Source of the DNA: Phellopilus nigrolimitatus
Lineage: Eukaryota > Basidiomycota > Agaricomycetes > Hymenochaetales > Hymenochaetaceae
Direction: 5' to 3'
Assembly (NCBI GenBank): GCA_021029095.1
Contig: JAJOHG010000050.1
Span: forward strand, 166,095-230,094
Length of the DNA: 64,000 bases
Shown: in pieces, positions 21,328 through 32,293 of the stretch
Layout: each line of letters begins with the position of its first letter
How positions within the stretch are numbered: the stretch's first letter is position 1
Translations under genes and position numbers: made by a program
The notes under the pieces: generated by a model
Databases searched by the model: none
Seen by the model: only the letters and a program-made list of their open reading frames with translations
Told to the model about the DNA's origin: nothing

Positions 21328-23000
21328 CTGGTCGAACTGGTCATCGGAGACGCCGCCGCAGAACACGATGATGTATTCTTGGAGCGATATAATATTCATT
21401 AAGCCGCTCGATCATCATGGTCTTGACGTCCGTGATCATCTGGTGTTCGAAATCTCAGCGTGAAAGACAAGAATAAAAAGGTTGTAAAACTCGCCTCTTT
21501 GCTGTGTTCCTGGAGGCCTAGACTTGCGAGATAGCGCATAAGCTCCTCATCGCAGCTCGCCACAACAGCGGCGATCGACGGAGTCCCTTTTACGTGGCCA
21601 ACGCCAAGGTGTGTCACACCCATTCCGATGAGCATGATGTTCTTCAGCCAACGCATGGAGCTTGCATGGAGTTGATGATTGACACCTCCAAGTTTCGTGT
21701 TGACCTTGAGGGCGATATTCGAGAGGTATCCATCCCAACCCTTTTCTAACGTTCACCATTTGCATGCAGACGGTCGTGATCCCGAGTTTAGAGTCGCACA
21801 GCTTCTTCAGACCCGGGTAGATTTCATTGTAGGATACGAAAACAAACATGATGTTCGGGTGCCCAGGACGCGTCTTAATCTCATTCTCGATCGCGTTGAT
21901 CGCTGCAGTACGCAGTGGGTCGCGTGGGTCGCTTGCGGGAGTCGCACGAAGAGCAGCAGTGGGAGCACGCCGTCAACCTGCATCCTGCACGCCCAGCACG
22001 TCGCCATAAACCGCGTCACGACACCAAACAGCGCCAGGTCCGAGGCATCCCCGAAGTTCTCGTGCCCGCCGTCCGCAAGGACGAGAGTGGCGGCGTGAGT
22101 AAGTGGCGTGGACAGGTGGAAGCGCACGTCGCAAGCGTCCCAGTATCCGTTGGTGACGGTGAGAGCCCGACGAGTAGATTACTTTGGGCGGGCTGAGCGG
22201 GCGCGGGGGTACGACCGCCGTGTCGAGGGAACACTCGATCCCGACGCCCTGTATGGGCGGCGCGCCCTCGCGCAGACCCAGTACTTTGATTCCCTGCTCG
22301 GCAATCGTCTTAGCATTGACGAACGGTGGCATTGATGTGTACTTTGCCCTTATCAGAGTTTCGCGCTCGGGAAGCATACCTGCGTATTGCTGGCCCAGCT
22401 CGATCTCGCAGAACTCGGCAGGAACAAAGGTTTTCTTCGTCTTGTTTCCCACATTGACAACGGCCAAGTCATCCGCACGTTGGAGGCGAATATTGAATTC
22501 TGTATACTGTCATTAGTATCTAAGATTTATTTGGTCACACATGCCAGTTGTGCCTACTTCGTTGAAAGTACTGTTCCACGCTGACCATATCGCCCATTCG
22601 TCGCACAGGAAGACCGTCTTCCTGGCCTAGTGGCTTCCGAAAGCCTTGATTCCGCTCTTCCTGCGGTAGCCTAGGTGCTTCCTTGTAAACCTCGCGTGCC
22701 GGTAAAAGCTCTGGGGATTGCTTGTCTCATACAATGTCTGTTGATATTTGATCATCGCATTGCTAAGGTTCGCATTTGGGACGTAAAACACGCCCATGCA
22801 AGTTTTGATGTTGACCGTGAGATTCTTGTACACTGGGCGCAAGCTTGCGAAGAATCCCTTCCACGCCTCGAGACTCGCACTAAGAACGAGCGGAGACTAG
22901 CCCAAGACTGAAGGGGGAAACAAGTAGCCTTCCTTGTCGGGCACGCCCGTTTGCGAGGCGTGCACGATTACGATGAGGTTGAAGGCAGAGATGATCGGGA
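21328..23000 (-). pseudogene. Argonaute, broken copy 2 (reaches PIWI)
   Basis: From about 23000 the frames give L1 (SAFNLIVIVHASQTG), SASLEAWKGFFASLRPVYKN, FYVPNANLSNAMI, L2 (KHLGYRRKSGIKAFGS), PAZ (VVNVGNKTKKTFVPAEFCEI), Mid (YNEIYPGLKKLCDSKLGITT, VCMQMVNV) and the first part of PIWI (MRWLKNIMLIGMGVTHLG, GTPSIAAVVASCDEE, then EYIIVFCGGVSDDQFDQ). It ends at a donor-like site at 21328. The PIWI catalytic Asp expected in GMDVTHP is Gly here, and the Asp expected in FRDGVS is also replaced (FCGGVS). Slicer activity would be lost even without the many frame breaks. The 5' side is joined directly to the exonuclease copy. Confidence 0.88.
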
Positions 23001-24240
23001 GAGGATCATAGCTCTGCGGAGTCTGCATCTCCCTCTGCGCTGCAGCTTCAACCACGCCCTCGGCGCTCGCAGGGGCCGCAACCGGCTCGGGGTTCGGATT
23101 TAACCGCTGCCTGGGGCTGCCGTCTGGGCAGAGCGCGGCGCCGTTGATGACGTTGGACGTATAGTAGGAGCTTTCGATGTCCCTGGCGCGCTCAGAGAGG
23201 CCGGCGCAGAGCACAAACCCCGTGTGCGCGTCCTTCGCTGCGTCTGGTGGTTGTGCATAAGTTCATATATATGTATAACGGACGAACGGGGGAGCGGAAG
23301 ATGGCGGACTCACAATGCTGCTGGATGGCGGGCAAGTTGGCCTCCCAGCTGCTGAGCTGCGTCTCGCGCTTGGAAAGCGAGCGGCTCTCGTACGCACTGA
23401 CGAGCCGCGCGAGGCCTATGAATGCTCCGGGCCACCGCGTGCCGTCGACGACGCAGGAGCGGGCAGAGACGGGAAAATCGCGGTAGAGGTTCTGGTAGTC
23501 GGTTCCAAGTAGGAAATCATGGATTCAATCTAGGGTGCCAACAACGATAGAGAAAAGATTACCAAGTATATTAACACCCGCTTTGATGATGCTTTCCGCA
23601 TCGAGAAAGTCGATCAGCTTGCTCGGGGGCACTAGAACGTGTATTTAGTCCACTGGAGGCCAAAGAACATTGGATTTAACACGCCACTGACTCTTCATGG
23701 CGCTGACCTGCAGCAGCAAAATCGTCTCCGGCGTCGCGATCAGCACGAGTGCCACCGAGTGCTTGGGGCTCCCGGGCGTGAACGACGGGCGCCACTCGAG
23801 GTCGAAGCCGACGGCGCCGCGAAGAGGCCGTCGAGCTTCCTGTTCGCCTCCTCGTGATCGCGAATGTACAGCAGGTGCACGCGCGGGAAGCGTTCGGCGT
23901 ACGAGTAGGGCGGGAGGTCGAGCGCGGGCTCGCGCTTCTGGAATGCGCGCGGCTTTAGGAAGGGCGCGAGGAGCAGGTCGGGGGCGTGGGGTGGAAGCGA
24001 GGCGGGAGACATCGTCGGGGGGCCGCTGAACGCGGGCTACCACGCGCGGGACGAGCTTGCTCTTCTTGCCTGCGAATGCCTTCACGGGTGGTGCATCTCT
24101 CTTGGCAAAGGCCCCGGAGGCGTCTTCTTCTCGATGGTTTGCGTGGATGAGTTGAGAGAAATGAGCTGTACAGCTGCGCGGCCGTTGCGTACTTGCCCAG
24201 GTTCGCGATGCGCGACGCGCACCGCACGGCGGAGCGGTCA
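23000..24240 (-). pseudogene. DEDDy 3'-5' exonuclease (WRN/RNase D-like), copy 2
   Basis: The order is LDLPPYSYAERFPRVHLLYI near 23900 and DHEEANRKLDGLF. A frameshift precedes GFDLEWRPSFTPGSPKHSVA (ExoI, D-x-E). Then come ALVLIATPETILLLQVSAM, PPSKLIDFLDAES, AGVNIL, a probable intron, a segment with ARYVDGTRWPGAFIGLARL, and NDAHSGFVLCAGL (ExoIII region) near 23200. These exonucleases trim 3' ends; relatives act in DNA repair, and MUT-7 acts in RNA silencing. Compared with the palindrome copies, this one has an indel just before ExoI. Its C-terminus runs straight into Argonaute L1 sequence. Confidence 0.8.
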
Positions 24241-25164
24241 TACAGCTCTGTATGCTGCGTTAAGATTTTTGCCAGTCGACAAGCAGCGCAAAAATAGAAA
24301 AAAGCGTATTCAAAAAAGAGAAAAAAAAGGTTTTTGAGTTATAAGTACGTCAAGGAGCCAAATTACATAGTGGGCACATTGGTCTGCTCACCCGGAAGCC
24401 CGTACGTCCACCCGTCCTCAAAGCGGTAATCTGCGCTCAGGTCGACGACAACGCTGCCCTTCCCGCCTGCGCACCTCTGCGTGCCGCTGTCGATTGCATT
24501 CACGAACGGCTTAACCGCGCCGTTCGGAAGTGCCATCACGCATGCGTCGACCTCGCAGCCGCATCGGTGGTGTCGTCACTCGTACGCGCGGTCCAGAAGA
24601 GGCGGCGGTGGTCGCAGCGGATGGCGGAAAAGACATTGTCGATGACGCTGTTGAGTACGCCGTTGTGCGACGCGAGGAGCATTGTCAGCGGACCTCGCCA
24701 TCCGGGTGCGACACGATGGCGACGACGTCGAAAGCCTCATCGCTGTAAATCATGTGCGGCGCCTTTTTGAGCTCGTTGAGGACGCCTGCGACGGACTGCT
24801 GGCCCGAAAGCACGTTTGGGTCGCGGTCGTGGATAACTTGGCGCAGGTGGTCTGCACTGACGGCTTCGATGGAACCGTGCTTGGACAGCTTGTAGTTGCG
24901 GCGGATCAGCTTGCCCGCACCGCTGTCGGTGAAGAGCTTTGTCTGGAGCATGAACACGAAGATGATGGCACCCCCTTACCAAGGACCTATTAGGTAGGAC
25001 TGGCCCATAGGGAGTAGCCACCTAGGAGGTCCTGTTTGGTTATATGAATCCCATGGCTGATGGGCGTGCCCAAAACCTTGGGCATGCCCAAACATGTGGG
25101 AATGACCAAATTTGGGCATGCCCATTTTGCTGGGCACGCCCAAAATTGTAAAAAATTTAAATTA

Positions 25165-25239
25165 TGCCACCACCATGCTTTGAACTACAACCCTTAGCTT
25201 ACCAACCAACCACACTCTTAACAACTGAGCCACCACGCT
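25165..25239 (-). repeat. tRNA-like (SINE-type) segment, left arm
   Basis: Read on the minus strand it has an A-box-like TGGCTCAGTTGTTAAGAG and a B-box-like GGTTGTAGTTCAAAGC about 30 nt later, with GTGGTGGC at the 3' side. It resembles a decayed tRNA gene or SINE head and is mirrored at 26319-26393. The cloverleaf is too degenerate to be called a functional tRNA. Confidence 0.45.
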
Positions 25240-25419
25240 TTTTCTAACATTCCTATATTTGTTTATATATAGGCTATCTACCCTATTTCTTTTTACCTTT
25301 GTCCACACAAGAAAAGGCATAACAAAGGTATTTTTTGTCAAAGCACCCCCTTTGACAAGCCTTTCTTGTATGGATAACAGTGTAAAGAATGTATAAGTAT
25401 ATTGTAAGGGAAAAGGCAC

Positions 25420-25796
25420 TAGGGCTCATCAGGAGTCGATCCGCGGGTTTTGCTAATTTGCTGATATCATAGCGAGTTCTGCTCCGTTTTTGATGCTCTT
25501 ATATTAGAAATGTGCGCACTGTTACGCGCTACAAGATGAAAAAATCTGCACCTTATTTGGTGCAATATTGAAAGCACGGCGGGAAAACGGTTCATCAAAA
25601 CCTGTAGAAGTGAACTTAGGTGACCCGTTTGCATCTCGCTTCACCAATACTGATCCAAATAGATTGCTTGTTTTTGCAGATTGTCGGGTTTAGCAATGCG
25701 CACATGTCAAGTATAAGATCATTGATATTGGCACAAAACTCGCTATGCTATAAGCAAATTAGCTAAAACCTGCAGATCGACTCCTGATGAGCCCTA
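25420..25796. mobile_element. hAT-like MITE, 377 bp, nested
   Basis: The TIRs TAGGGCTCATCAGGAGTCGA and inverse extend about 40 bp. Flanks AAAGGCAC and AAAGGTAC give an 8-bp target duplication with one change. The TAGxGC start and 8-bp duplication fit the hAT superfamily. It lies inside the larger fold-back element, so it inserted later. Confidence 0.7.
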
Positions 25797-26318
25797 AAAG
25801 GTACAATGAAGTTAAAAACTCATTTTGGAAACCACTGCGAGGTGGAAACACTAGAGACAAAACGGGAACAAAAACTGTGTTTGAGACAGTAAGAAATCAT
25901 AGTATACACATGTTTGCTAAAGTACGTACCTGCGTTCGAGACAGTAAGAGATAAAGTCCCGAGACGCAGGCGAGAGCAATACATGCGCGTGCCCAAAGAA
26001 GGCACACGGTCACATGACTAAGGAGAGAGAAAGAAAGAAAGAAAAAAAGAAAGGGTCCGCGACGTGCCTATATGCGCCTACGTGTCGTCATCAGGGAAGG
26101 TAGTAACCAGGAGGTTACACATTTGAATGAAACTGTACAAAAGTGCAGGGCATACTGTGAGTTGTCTCCAATTGCAATGATTAGGGCATACCACGAGTCC
26201 ACCCATGGGTTTGACCCGGACCCGTTGGCAGGTATTCTGGTTAAGCCAAATTGATTTGAGCCCTAATTTGGTTGGTAGATAGCCTATATATATACATCTA
26301 TAATAGTAATTTACAAAA

Positions 26319-26393
26319 GCGGTGTGACTCAGTTGGTAAGAGTGTTGGTGTTTGGTAAGTAAAAGGTTAGTAGTTCAATTCATGGTGGTGGCA
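26319..26393 (+). repeat. tRNA-like (SINE-type) segment, right arm
   Basis: This is the mirror partner of 25165-25239, with GTGACTCAGTTGGTAAGAG as an A-box-like and GGTTAGTAGTTCAATTC as a B-box-like motif. The two arms differ at several positions, so they have been diverging for some time. Confidence 0.45.
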
Positions 26394-26739
26394 TAATTTA
26401 AATTTTTTACAATTTTGGGCGTGCCCAGCAAAATGGGCATGCCCAAATTTGGTCATTCCCATATGTTTGGGCATGCCCAAGGTTTTGGGCACGCCCATCA
26501 GCCATGGGATTCACATAACCAAACTGGACCTCCTAGGTGGCTACTCCCTATGGGCCAGTCCTACCTAATAGGTCTTCCATAGGGGGGTGCCTGAAGTGAC
26601 GGAGGACGAGCGCGGGAGGTGGTCGAGCAGGTCCTTGATCTCGCGCACACGGTGATCTGCAGGTAGATCCGTGGGAAAGCCCACCGGTTCGGAGCACCCG
26701 TGGGCGGGTGATCCGTTTCCCACGGATCATGTACTGCGA

Positions 26740-27310
26740 GGAAACCTGTACATGACATCGAGGTGCCGTTCATCAACCCTGCTACTGGCGAGGAGACACG
26801 CAAGAACATGTTCATCATTTTCACGCACGGCGAGGTATTGATCGCGAAGATTCGTAAGGATGCGGAATCAATGGGTGCGATGCTTTATCCTATCGATGCA
26901 AACACGGACGAACGCACAGACGCTCTGCGCGATGTAATGAAGACCTTTCGATTGCGCTATACAACACAGGCCACAATCGGCGCATGGAACTGGATGCGCT
27001 TGGTGGCAATTTGACAAAATGGCAAGATGTAGTGCACAAAGAGAAGTTGATTTACGAGACACTGAACTTGTCCAAGTACGATGTGAGGCGTAAAACGTCA
27101 CCTGCAGAGGGCTGGGTTCCGACGAGGGACATTATGGATGTCCAGCTCGCTTTGAGGCATGTAACAGTACGTCTTCATGCTAAGATTCGTAATGTGTTAA
27201 CTTAACTTCTTTACAATAGGAGTCTGGCTCTAATGTCGCACAGATCTTGCACGAGCCCCGCACGAACAATAAACCGCCGACTTTTGTCCATACAAACAAC
27301 CGGGTGCGCC
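26740..27310 (+). pseudogene. V-ATPase subunit a (VPH1-type), N-domain fragment
   Basis: Subunit a is the membrane stator arm and proton channel of the vacuolar ATPase. The frame opens VHDIEVPFINPATGEETRKN, then MFIIFTHGEVLIAKIRKDAE and SMGAMLYPIDANTDERTDAL. After a one-base shift near 26955 follow ALYNTGHNRRMELDALGGN, WQDVVHKEKLIYETLNLSKY, DVRRKTSPAEGWVPTRDI and QLALRHVT. A GT..AG intron (about 27171-27221) leads to ESGSNVAQILHEPRTNNKPP. All membrane segments are missing. It is divergent to the ARG5,6 remnant next door. Sequence identity to another gene ends abruptly near 27310. Confidence 0.85.
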
Positions 27311-27520
27311 AGGGAGGGCAGTGAAGTGCACCGTGCGCAGGTCAGCACGCTCATGAAGAGCCTCATGTTCCCGTGCCACGACTCGAGCACGGACACGCGC
27401 TCGCAGGACGCGTCACCGTTACAACTGCCACACGATGTCCACCCCTCTTTGGCACAAGATGACGATGGCAAGACGATTTGCAACGCGTACGTCTGCTCTG
27501 CTTCCTTTGACAGCAAATGA
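27310..27520. repeat. Segment shared with 61080-61190 (unidentified)
   Basis: About 100 bp, including CGCAGGTCAGCACGCTCATG and CACGACTCGAGC, corresponds on the opposite strand to 61085-61180. One frame reads QVSTLMKSLMFPCHDSS here and QVIALVKSLAFPYHDSS there. That agreement supports an originally coding sequence in that frame. The other copy continues into a Cys-rich stretch (CNKCGQCGLVGH). I do not recognise the protein. Confidence 0.4.
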
Positions 27521-27749
27521 CGCGGACTGATCTGCCTCTTCTCCTTCCTGCGGATTCTTTGGCGAAACGCAGATCATGATTGTAGTGCGTATCTCTGCTT
27601 CTCTCGTATGGTGACGTGCACGTTGCTTAATAACCGCTGTGCTTCACAGCTTCAAGCTTCAAGGGAGTGTGCGTCCGATCTCCATGAAGTCAGACAGCAT
27701 TCGCAAATGTTCGTGTTACTGTGCACGCCGGGTCTCTGGCGAGACGCCT

Positions 27750-28440
27750 TCTGCGAGCCCCAGCACCTCGCGCCGCGCTTCGCCCAGTGCCGCGCAGCAG
27801 ATGTCTCGCCGACCTTCGTACCGGATCTGTCGACCGTGTAGCCGGTGTACAACTACAACCAGGAAGACGACGACTTTGCGGGCCCGCAATTCGAGCTCAT
27901 GGGTGTGTCCGAGGGAGACCCGTACAACAACGGGGTCTTCTCGACAAGCGGGCACTTCGACAACTCGTTTGTGTACAACCTGCATGCGTTCTCCGGGCCG
28001 TAAAACCCGGAGCTCCTGCAGCGCTCGGCGTACTACGGCGACAACTCGGACGCGGCGCGTGCAGAGGAAGGACCGGCTGAGCAAGCGCCGGCGCATGAGC
28101 ATCGACTCCGCGACCGAGCCGCTGTCGTCGACCGCGTCGTACGTGTCGTACGCGACGGAGCCGTTGGCGCGACGCCGTCGCCGCGCTCGTCATTCGACAT
28201 GGGCGTGGTGTATGTATACCCGCCATTCTCCGGTAACGGCGCGCACGGCGGCATCAGAGGCCGGCATCGGAAGCGGCAATGCGCGGGCGCGTTCTGGCAC
28301 CCGTCGATGCTGCTGCAGATGGCGGACAAGTCGCTGGCACCGTTCGTGCACCCGGCTCGGTCTCTTGCTCGCCGTCAATCTCCTTGTGCTCGCTGTCGCC
28401 GTCCTTGCCGTCTCTGTCACTGACAACTCCATATGAGAAA
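27750..28440 (+). pseudogene. Possible STE12-like transcription factor fragment
   Basis: The frame reads PTFVPDLSTV, a stop, then YNYNQEDDDFAGPQFELMG and FDNSFVYNLHAFSGP. After another stop come RSAYYGDNSDAARA, a shift into RRKDRLSKRRRMSIDSATEP, Ser-rich sequence, and AFWHPSMLLQMADKS with FVHPA. The basic KRRRMS patch and HP-rich repeats recall the C-terminal half of basidiomycete STE12-type regulators. That is a weak recollection, not a match I can verify. Two stops and a frameshift show inactivation. Confidence 0.35.
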
Positions 28441-28574
28441 CCGAAGCTGACCGCGCGTAAACATGGCTGGCTTGCTTCGTCGGCGAAGTCTGCCGCGTGT
28501 CTTCTAGATCATCGCTTGCGCTGTCCTCGCACCTGCTTTTCTTTTCCTCCGCTACGCCAGAGTCCCCCCAGATA

Positions 28575-29615
28575 AGACGCCAGGGCGTGCTCGACCTTGT
28601 ATCAGGATCGGACAGGCTCGACGTACAGAAGTACGACTTGCTACAAGTGCGCATTGGGCGGGACGAGCGGCCAGACTTTTTCAGCAATGCCATACGTGAT
28701 GGCGTCGACGACTTCTGGGAAAGGCTTCAGAAACCATAGTATGTCTTACACCCGTTTTCAATACTCTCTGAGACTTGTCTAATGTACATGGCACGAAAGC
28801 ATCACGGACAAAGCGACGTCTCATTTGGACCAGCAGAGCGTGCTGGCCGGCATCGAACAGCTGATCACCTTGAACGGCTGGGTAGCCGCACTCTGCCCGA
28901 GCCTTTCGTGTCCCTTCGGCCAGAGCGACAACGTGTACGACGAGCTCGTCCGCTCGAACAGGATGTACTTCTTCGGCATGGTCATCCACTCTGCGGACCA
29001 CTTCTTGGTCGACCAGCTTGCAGTCATCGTCCAGATGGCCCGTCGAATCGGGACGCAGAACATCTTCGTGTCCATGTTGGACTACGACTCATTGGACTCC
29101 ACCGAGACGCTCCTCGACCTGTGCGAGGCCGTGCTGACTCTGCTCGGCGTGCCCTTCCGCATACGCAAGGTCCCGCCCACAACGGAAGGCCCGGCCGCAG
29201 CGTACTATCCCCTCGAGGAGGCGCACACACGCAACCTCATCCTCGAGCCGCTCTACGAGCTCTACCATAAGCGCAAAGTCAAGTTCCACCGCGTCTGGCT
29301 CAAAGGCTTCACGTGCCCGAACGACATCTTCAAGACGATCATGGTCAGCTAGGCGAACAACGCCGCGATAGCGTGCGGCATGGGCTAGGCCGAGTACAAC
29401 GGCTTCTTCATCTTCTCCGACCGCTGGCGCACACGCGACATCAACGGCGACCAGTTTAGAAAGTCCAAGTCGTCCTCCGCCACCTCCGCAGGCCCGCTGC
29501 TCGACCCCGCCAGCGTCGCGCGCTTCGCGCAGCACCTCGCATTCCAGGTCTTCTGCTGCGAGTCCGGCACGCACGTCGTCGACCCCGCGCAGACATACTA
29601 CACCGGCCTGCGCTA
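28575..29615 (+). pseudogene. CAP59/CMT1-type alpha-mannosyltransferase (GT69), broken copy 1
   Basis: GT69 enzymes transfer mannose in the secretory pathway (capsule and cell-wall glycans). The reading starts QGVLDLVSGSDRLDVQKYDL. An intron (about 28737-28786) follows, then LDQQSVLAGIEQLITLNGWV, VDQLAVIVQMARRIGTQNIF and VSMLDYDSLDSTETLLDLCE. Then come LLGVPFRIRKVPPTTEGPAA, HTRNLILEPLYELYHKRKV, a TAG, ANNAAIACGMG, a second TAG, and AEYNGFFIFSDRWRTRDING to CCESGTHVVDPAQTYY. The two internal TAGs are shared with copy 2 at 55933-57170. The frame stays open elsewhere, so decay is recent. It is fused at about 29615 to an inverted zinc-finger fragment. Confidence 0.85.
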
Positions 29616-30146
29616 CCACGCGGCGAAACCAGTTGCTCGACAGGTATCCTGTCGCCTTGTTAAGTTTGATCCAATTGTTGCACATCCTGCAGAAGACCCG
29701 CCCGGGTTCGACGACCCCTAATCGCTGATCTGCGCGGAGTTTGGCAGCGCGGTCTTCATCCAACTTCCTACGTGGTGCATAGCTGGGATAAATCGCGACG
29801 GGCTCCTGCTTAACGACAGTGGCAGAGGACTCAGGCTGCTGTATGACCGGAATTCAAGTGCGGGGAAGCCTGAGTCACCAGTTCCTAAGTTAGCTACCGA
29901 CGATCATCAAAAAACAAAAGCTATTAAATCCACTAGAGATGTACCTCGCTCTTATCTCGCATTTATTGATGTGGGCAAACCAGTTGTGCGAATCGTACTC
30001 GGTCTTGTTCTGCAGCTTCACCCATTTGTCACAAAGTCCACACTGAGTTCTGTGCTTCTCAATCGTCTTGATCCGCAAGTCCGTTTGCAATCGCTCAAGA
30101 CGTTCCGCAGCCGTGAACCGTTTGCGCCTGCCTGAGTTAAACGAAC
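29615..30146 (-). pseudogene. Zinc-finger protein fragment with two CxxC..W repeats
   Basis: From 30146 the frame gives RKRFTAAERLERLQTDLRI, then CGLCDKWVKLQNKTEYDSH, NWFAHINKC and EIRARYIS. After an interruption come KLRADQRLGVV and FCRMCNNWIKLNKATGYLSS, NW. The two units share ER..L..D, a C-x2-C, a Trp-[VI]-K-L core and NW, as in a tandem zinc finger common in Agaricomycetes. Function is unknown. The left arm of the giant palindrome begins exactly where this fragment stops. Confidence 0.55.
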
Positions 30147-30370
30147 CGCGTCGAGTAGCATGTCGCCGAACCCGCAGCGCGCGAGCGCGTGCACGAAACT
30201 CGGCCCGCAGTTCGGGAGCACTGAGGGTTCGTAGTTGCCCCCGCGCAGTTGGGTAATCATACAAAACGACATCCTTCGGAAGAAGTTCGCACGAACTGCG
30301 ATCACAACGCTGGAGTTCCTGAGTCCCGGACGCACAATGTGGTCGGGTCTGTGGCTAACAGAGCTTGGAA
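30146..30370 (-). pseudogene. Argonaute N-domain fragment, left palindrome arm
   Basis: VVIAVRANFF is followed by a small indel and then DVVLYDYPTARGQLRTLSAP in another frame, as at the start of the Argonaute N-domain. It directly follows the exonuclease C-terminus. It is the mirror of 41110-41334, and the palindrome boundary cuts it off. Confidence 0.7.
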
Positions 30371-31680
30371 GCGGGAGACAAGAGTGTTCTACTCCCTGTC
30401 CGAGGCAGGAGTATCATAGGTGTGCGGAGTCTGTGTCTCCGTCTCTGCGTCTCCGTCTGCGCCGCAGCTTCGACCACGCCCTCGGCGCTCGCAGGGGCCG
30501 CAGCCGGCCCGGGGTTCAAATTCATGTGCTGCCAGGGGCTGCCGTCCGGGCAGAACGCATCGCCATTAATGACGTTGAACGTATGGTAGGAGCTCTCGAT
30601 GTCCCTGGCGCGCTCGAAGAGGCCGGTGTAAAGCACTAACCCCGAGTGCGCGTCGTTCGCTGCGTCTGGTGGTTGTGCATAAGTTTATATACATGTATAA
30701 TGGACGGGCAGGTGAGCGGAAGAGGGCGGGCTCACAATGCTGCTGGATGGCGGTCAGGTTGGCCTCCCAGTTGCTGAACTGCGTCTTGCCCTTGGAAAGC
30801 GAGCGGCTCTCGTACGCACTGACGAGCCGCGCGAGGCCTATGAATGCTCCGGGCCACCGCGTGCCGTCGACATAGCGTGCGAGATAGGAGGGCTCGACGT
30901 AGGAGCGGGTAAAGACGGTAAAATCCCGGTAGAGGTTCTGGCAGTCGGCTTCAAGTAGGAAATCATAATGTCAATTTAGGGCGCCAACAACAATAGAGAA
31001 ATGATTACCAAGTATATTAACACCCGCTTTGACGATGCTTTCATCATCGAGAAAGTCGATCAGCTTGCTCGGGAACACTAGAATGCGAGTTTAGTCCACT
31101 GAAGGCCGAAGAACATTAGATTAAACATGCCACTGGCTCTTCAAGGCGCTGATCTGCAGCAGCAGAATCATCTCCGGCGTCGCGATCTGCACGAGTGCCA
31201 CCGGGTGCTTGGGACTCCCGGGCGTGAACGACGGGCGCCACTCGAGGTCGAAGCTGACGACGTGCGGCGGCGCCGCAAAGAGGCCGTCGAGCTCCCTGTT
31301 CGTCTCCTCGTGGCCGTGAATGTATAGCAGGCGCACGCACGGGAAGCGTTCGGTGTAGGAGTAGGGCGGGAGGTCGAGCGCGATCGCGCTTCTGGAATGC
31401 GCGCAACTCGAGGAGGGTGTGGGGCTGCGGCGCGGCGGGAGGCATCGTCGGGGCCGCTGGACGCGGGCGGGCGTGCTGCGAGCTTCGGGCGTTTTGTTGG
31501 GTATTCAAAGATGGGGATTCCTGCGGCTGCCGGACGCAGGACGAGCTCGCTGTTCTTGCCTGCGGATTCCTTCACGGGCGGTGCGTCTCTCCTGAGGAGA
31601 CCTCGGTGGCGTTTGCTTCTCGATGGGTTGCGCGGATGAGTTGGGAGAACAGAGCTGTACAGCTCCAGCGTCCAGAGAAG
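30370..31680 (-). pseudogene. DEDDy 3'-5' exonuclease, left palindrome arm
   Basis: This is the mirror of 39800-41110; see that entry for motifs. The catalytic ExoI (FDLEW), ExoII (AGVNIL..D) and ExoIII (Y-A-A-N-D) residues are readable once two GT..AG introns are removed. The reading frame upstream of ExoI has a small deletion, and the junction after LLLQISALKS is not a clean splice site. An uninterrupted protein is therefore doubtful. It differs from the right-arm copy by at most a few bases. Confidence 0.75.
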
Positions 31681-31684
31681 TAAC

Positions 31685-31810
31685 AGCGCGGACGTTGCGG
31701 AGGAGTTGGAAGAGGAGTTAGCCAAGGGTCCGAAAGCCAAGGTTGCGCTGACGATGGGGGTGATGCAAGACGTGCTGGATGAGTTGCTATTGAGCACTTT
31801 AAGGAAGTGA
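31685..31810 (-). pseudogene. Secreted-protein (DUF7729-type) fragment, left arm
   Basis: About 100 bp match 6975-7078. The reading LNSNSSSTSCITPIVSATL parallels LDSNSSSTSCTIPIVNATS there. It lies just upstream of the exonuclease, joined by a non-homologous junction. Mirror copy at 39670-39795. Confidence 0.55.
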
Positions 31811-32293
31811 GTTTTCAAGCGGTAAGGGAGGGCCGAGCGCAGAGAAGGTGATGGACAGTGTAGCCGCAAAGCGCGTATGAGCATACAGTTGATTATCTCA
31901 TAATGCATGGCATGCCCTGACCTGTGGAGTTTGAAATTAAGTCCATATATAGGCTTAATTTCGATCTCCGACTGAATTAAGTTCCTGCCTGTTACAGTAA
32001 ATGTAAACCTTCTTCCCTGGGAAATTTTTGCCGCGTAAAATCATTTTAAGCTCCGCTTAAAATAAGGCTCTTTCGGGCACAAGCCTGCGCTGCACTACTT
32101 CTGGTGTGTCTGTTCTCCCAAGGACCTTCAAAAAACAAGAACCAGCTACTTCAAATTACTGCTCAAGCAGGCAAGCATTATTCTGCTTTTCCAATAAAAT
32201 ATGTGCCGCTTTTGACCTAATTTGGTAATTCTGATATTCTGATTGCATGTTTGGACTTTTAGAGCCCTCTAGTCAGTTAAGATCTGCAGGAAC

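Larger units (their letters stand above)
24967..26591. mobile_element. 1.6-kb fold-back element with ~270-bp arms
   Basis: The ends GGCACCCCC are followed by GACCTATTAGGTAGGACTGG and a row of GGGCATGCCC / GGGCGTGCCC palindromes. These are mirrored at 26393-26591. The arms extend inward through a tRNA-like segment to about 25240 and 26316. It interrupts ARG5,6 and contains a nested 377-bp hAT-like MITE. No transposase is visible. A target duplication was not clear. Confidence 0.75.
24385..26745 (-). pseudogene. ARG5,6: ARG5,6 (acetylglutamate kinase / AGP reductase), split by a transposon
   Basis: The bifunctional mitochondrial arginine-biosynthesis precursor is recognisable in pieces. From about 26670, VREIKDLLDHLPRSSSV is the end of the kinase domain. 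A 1.6-kb fold-back insertion follows. Then come KLFTDSGAGKLIRRNYKLSK, DHLRQVIHDRDPNVLSGQQS and VAGVLNELKKAPHMIYSDEA (regulatory region, 24957-24700), HNGVLNSVIDNVFSAI, RRLFWTARTSDD, and the reductase block VMALPNGAVKPFVNAID with VVVDLSADYRFEDGWTYGLP (near 24400). The linker between the two enzymes and the reductase nucleotide-binding fold are missing, and frames differ between blocks. It is clearly inactive. Confidence 0.88.

Noticed and set aside
31116..31908. Several open frames of 66-130 codons on both strands of the exonuclease copies, repeated exactly at 39572-40364
   Set aside because: They overlap the conserved DEDDy exonuclease reading in other frames or on the opposite strand, have biased Arg/Ala/Pro composition from GC-rich codons, and appear twice only because of the palindrome.
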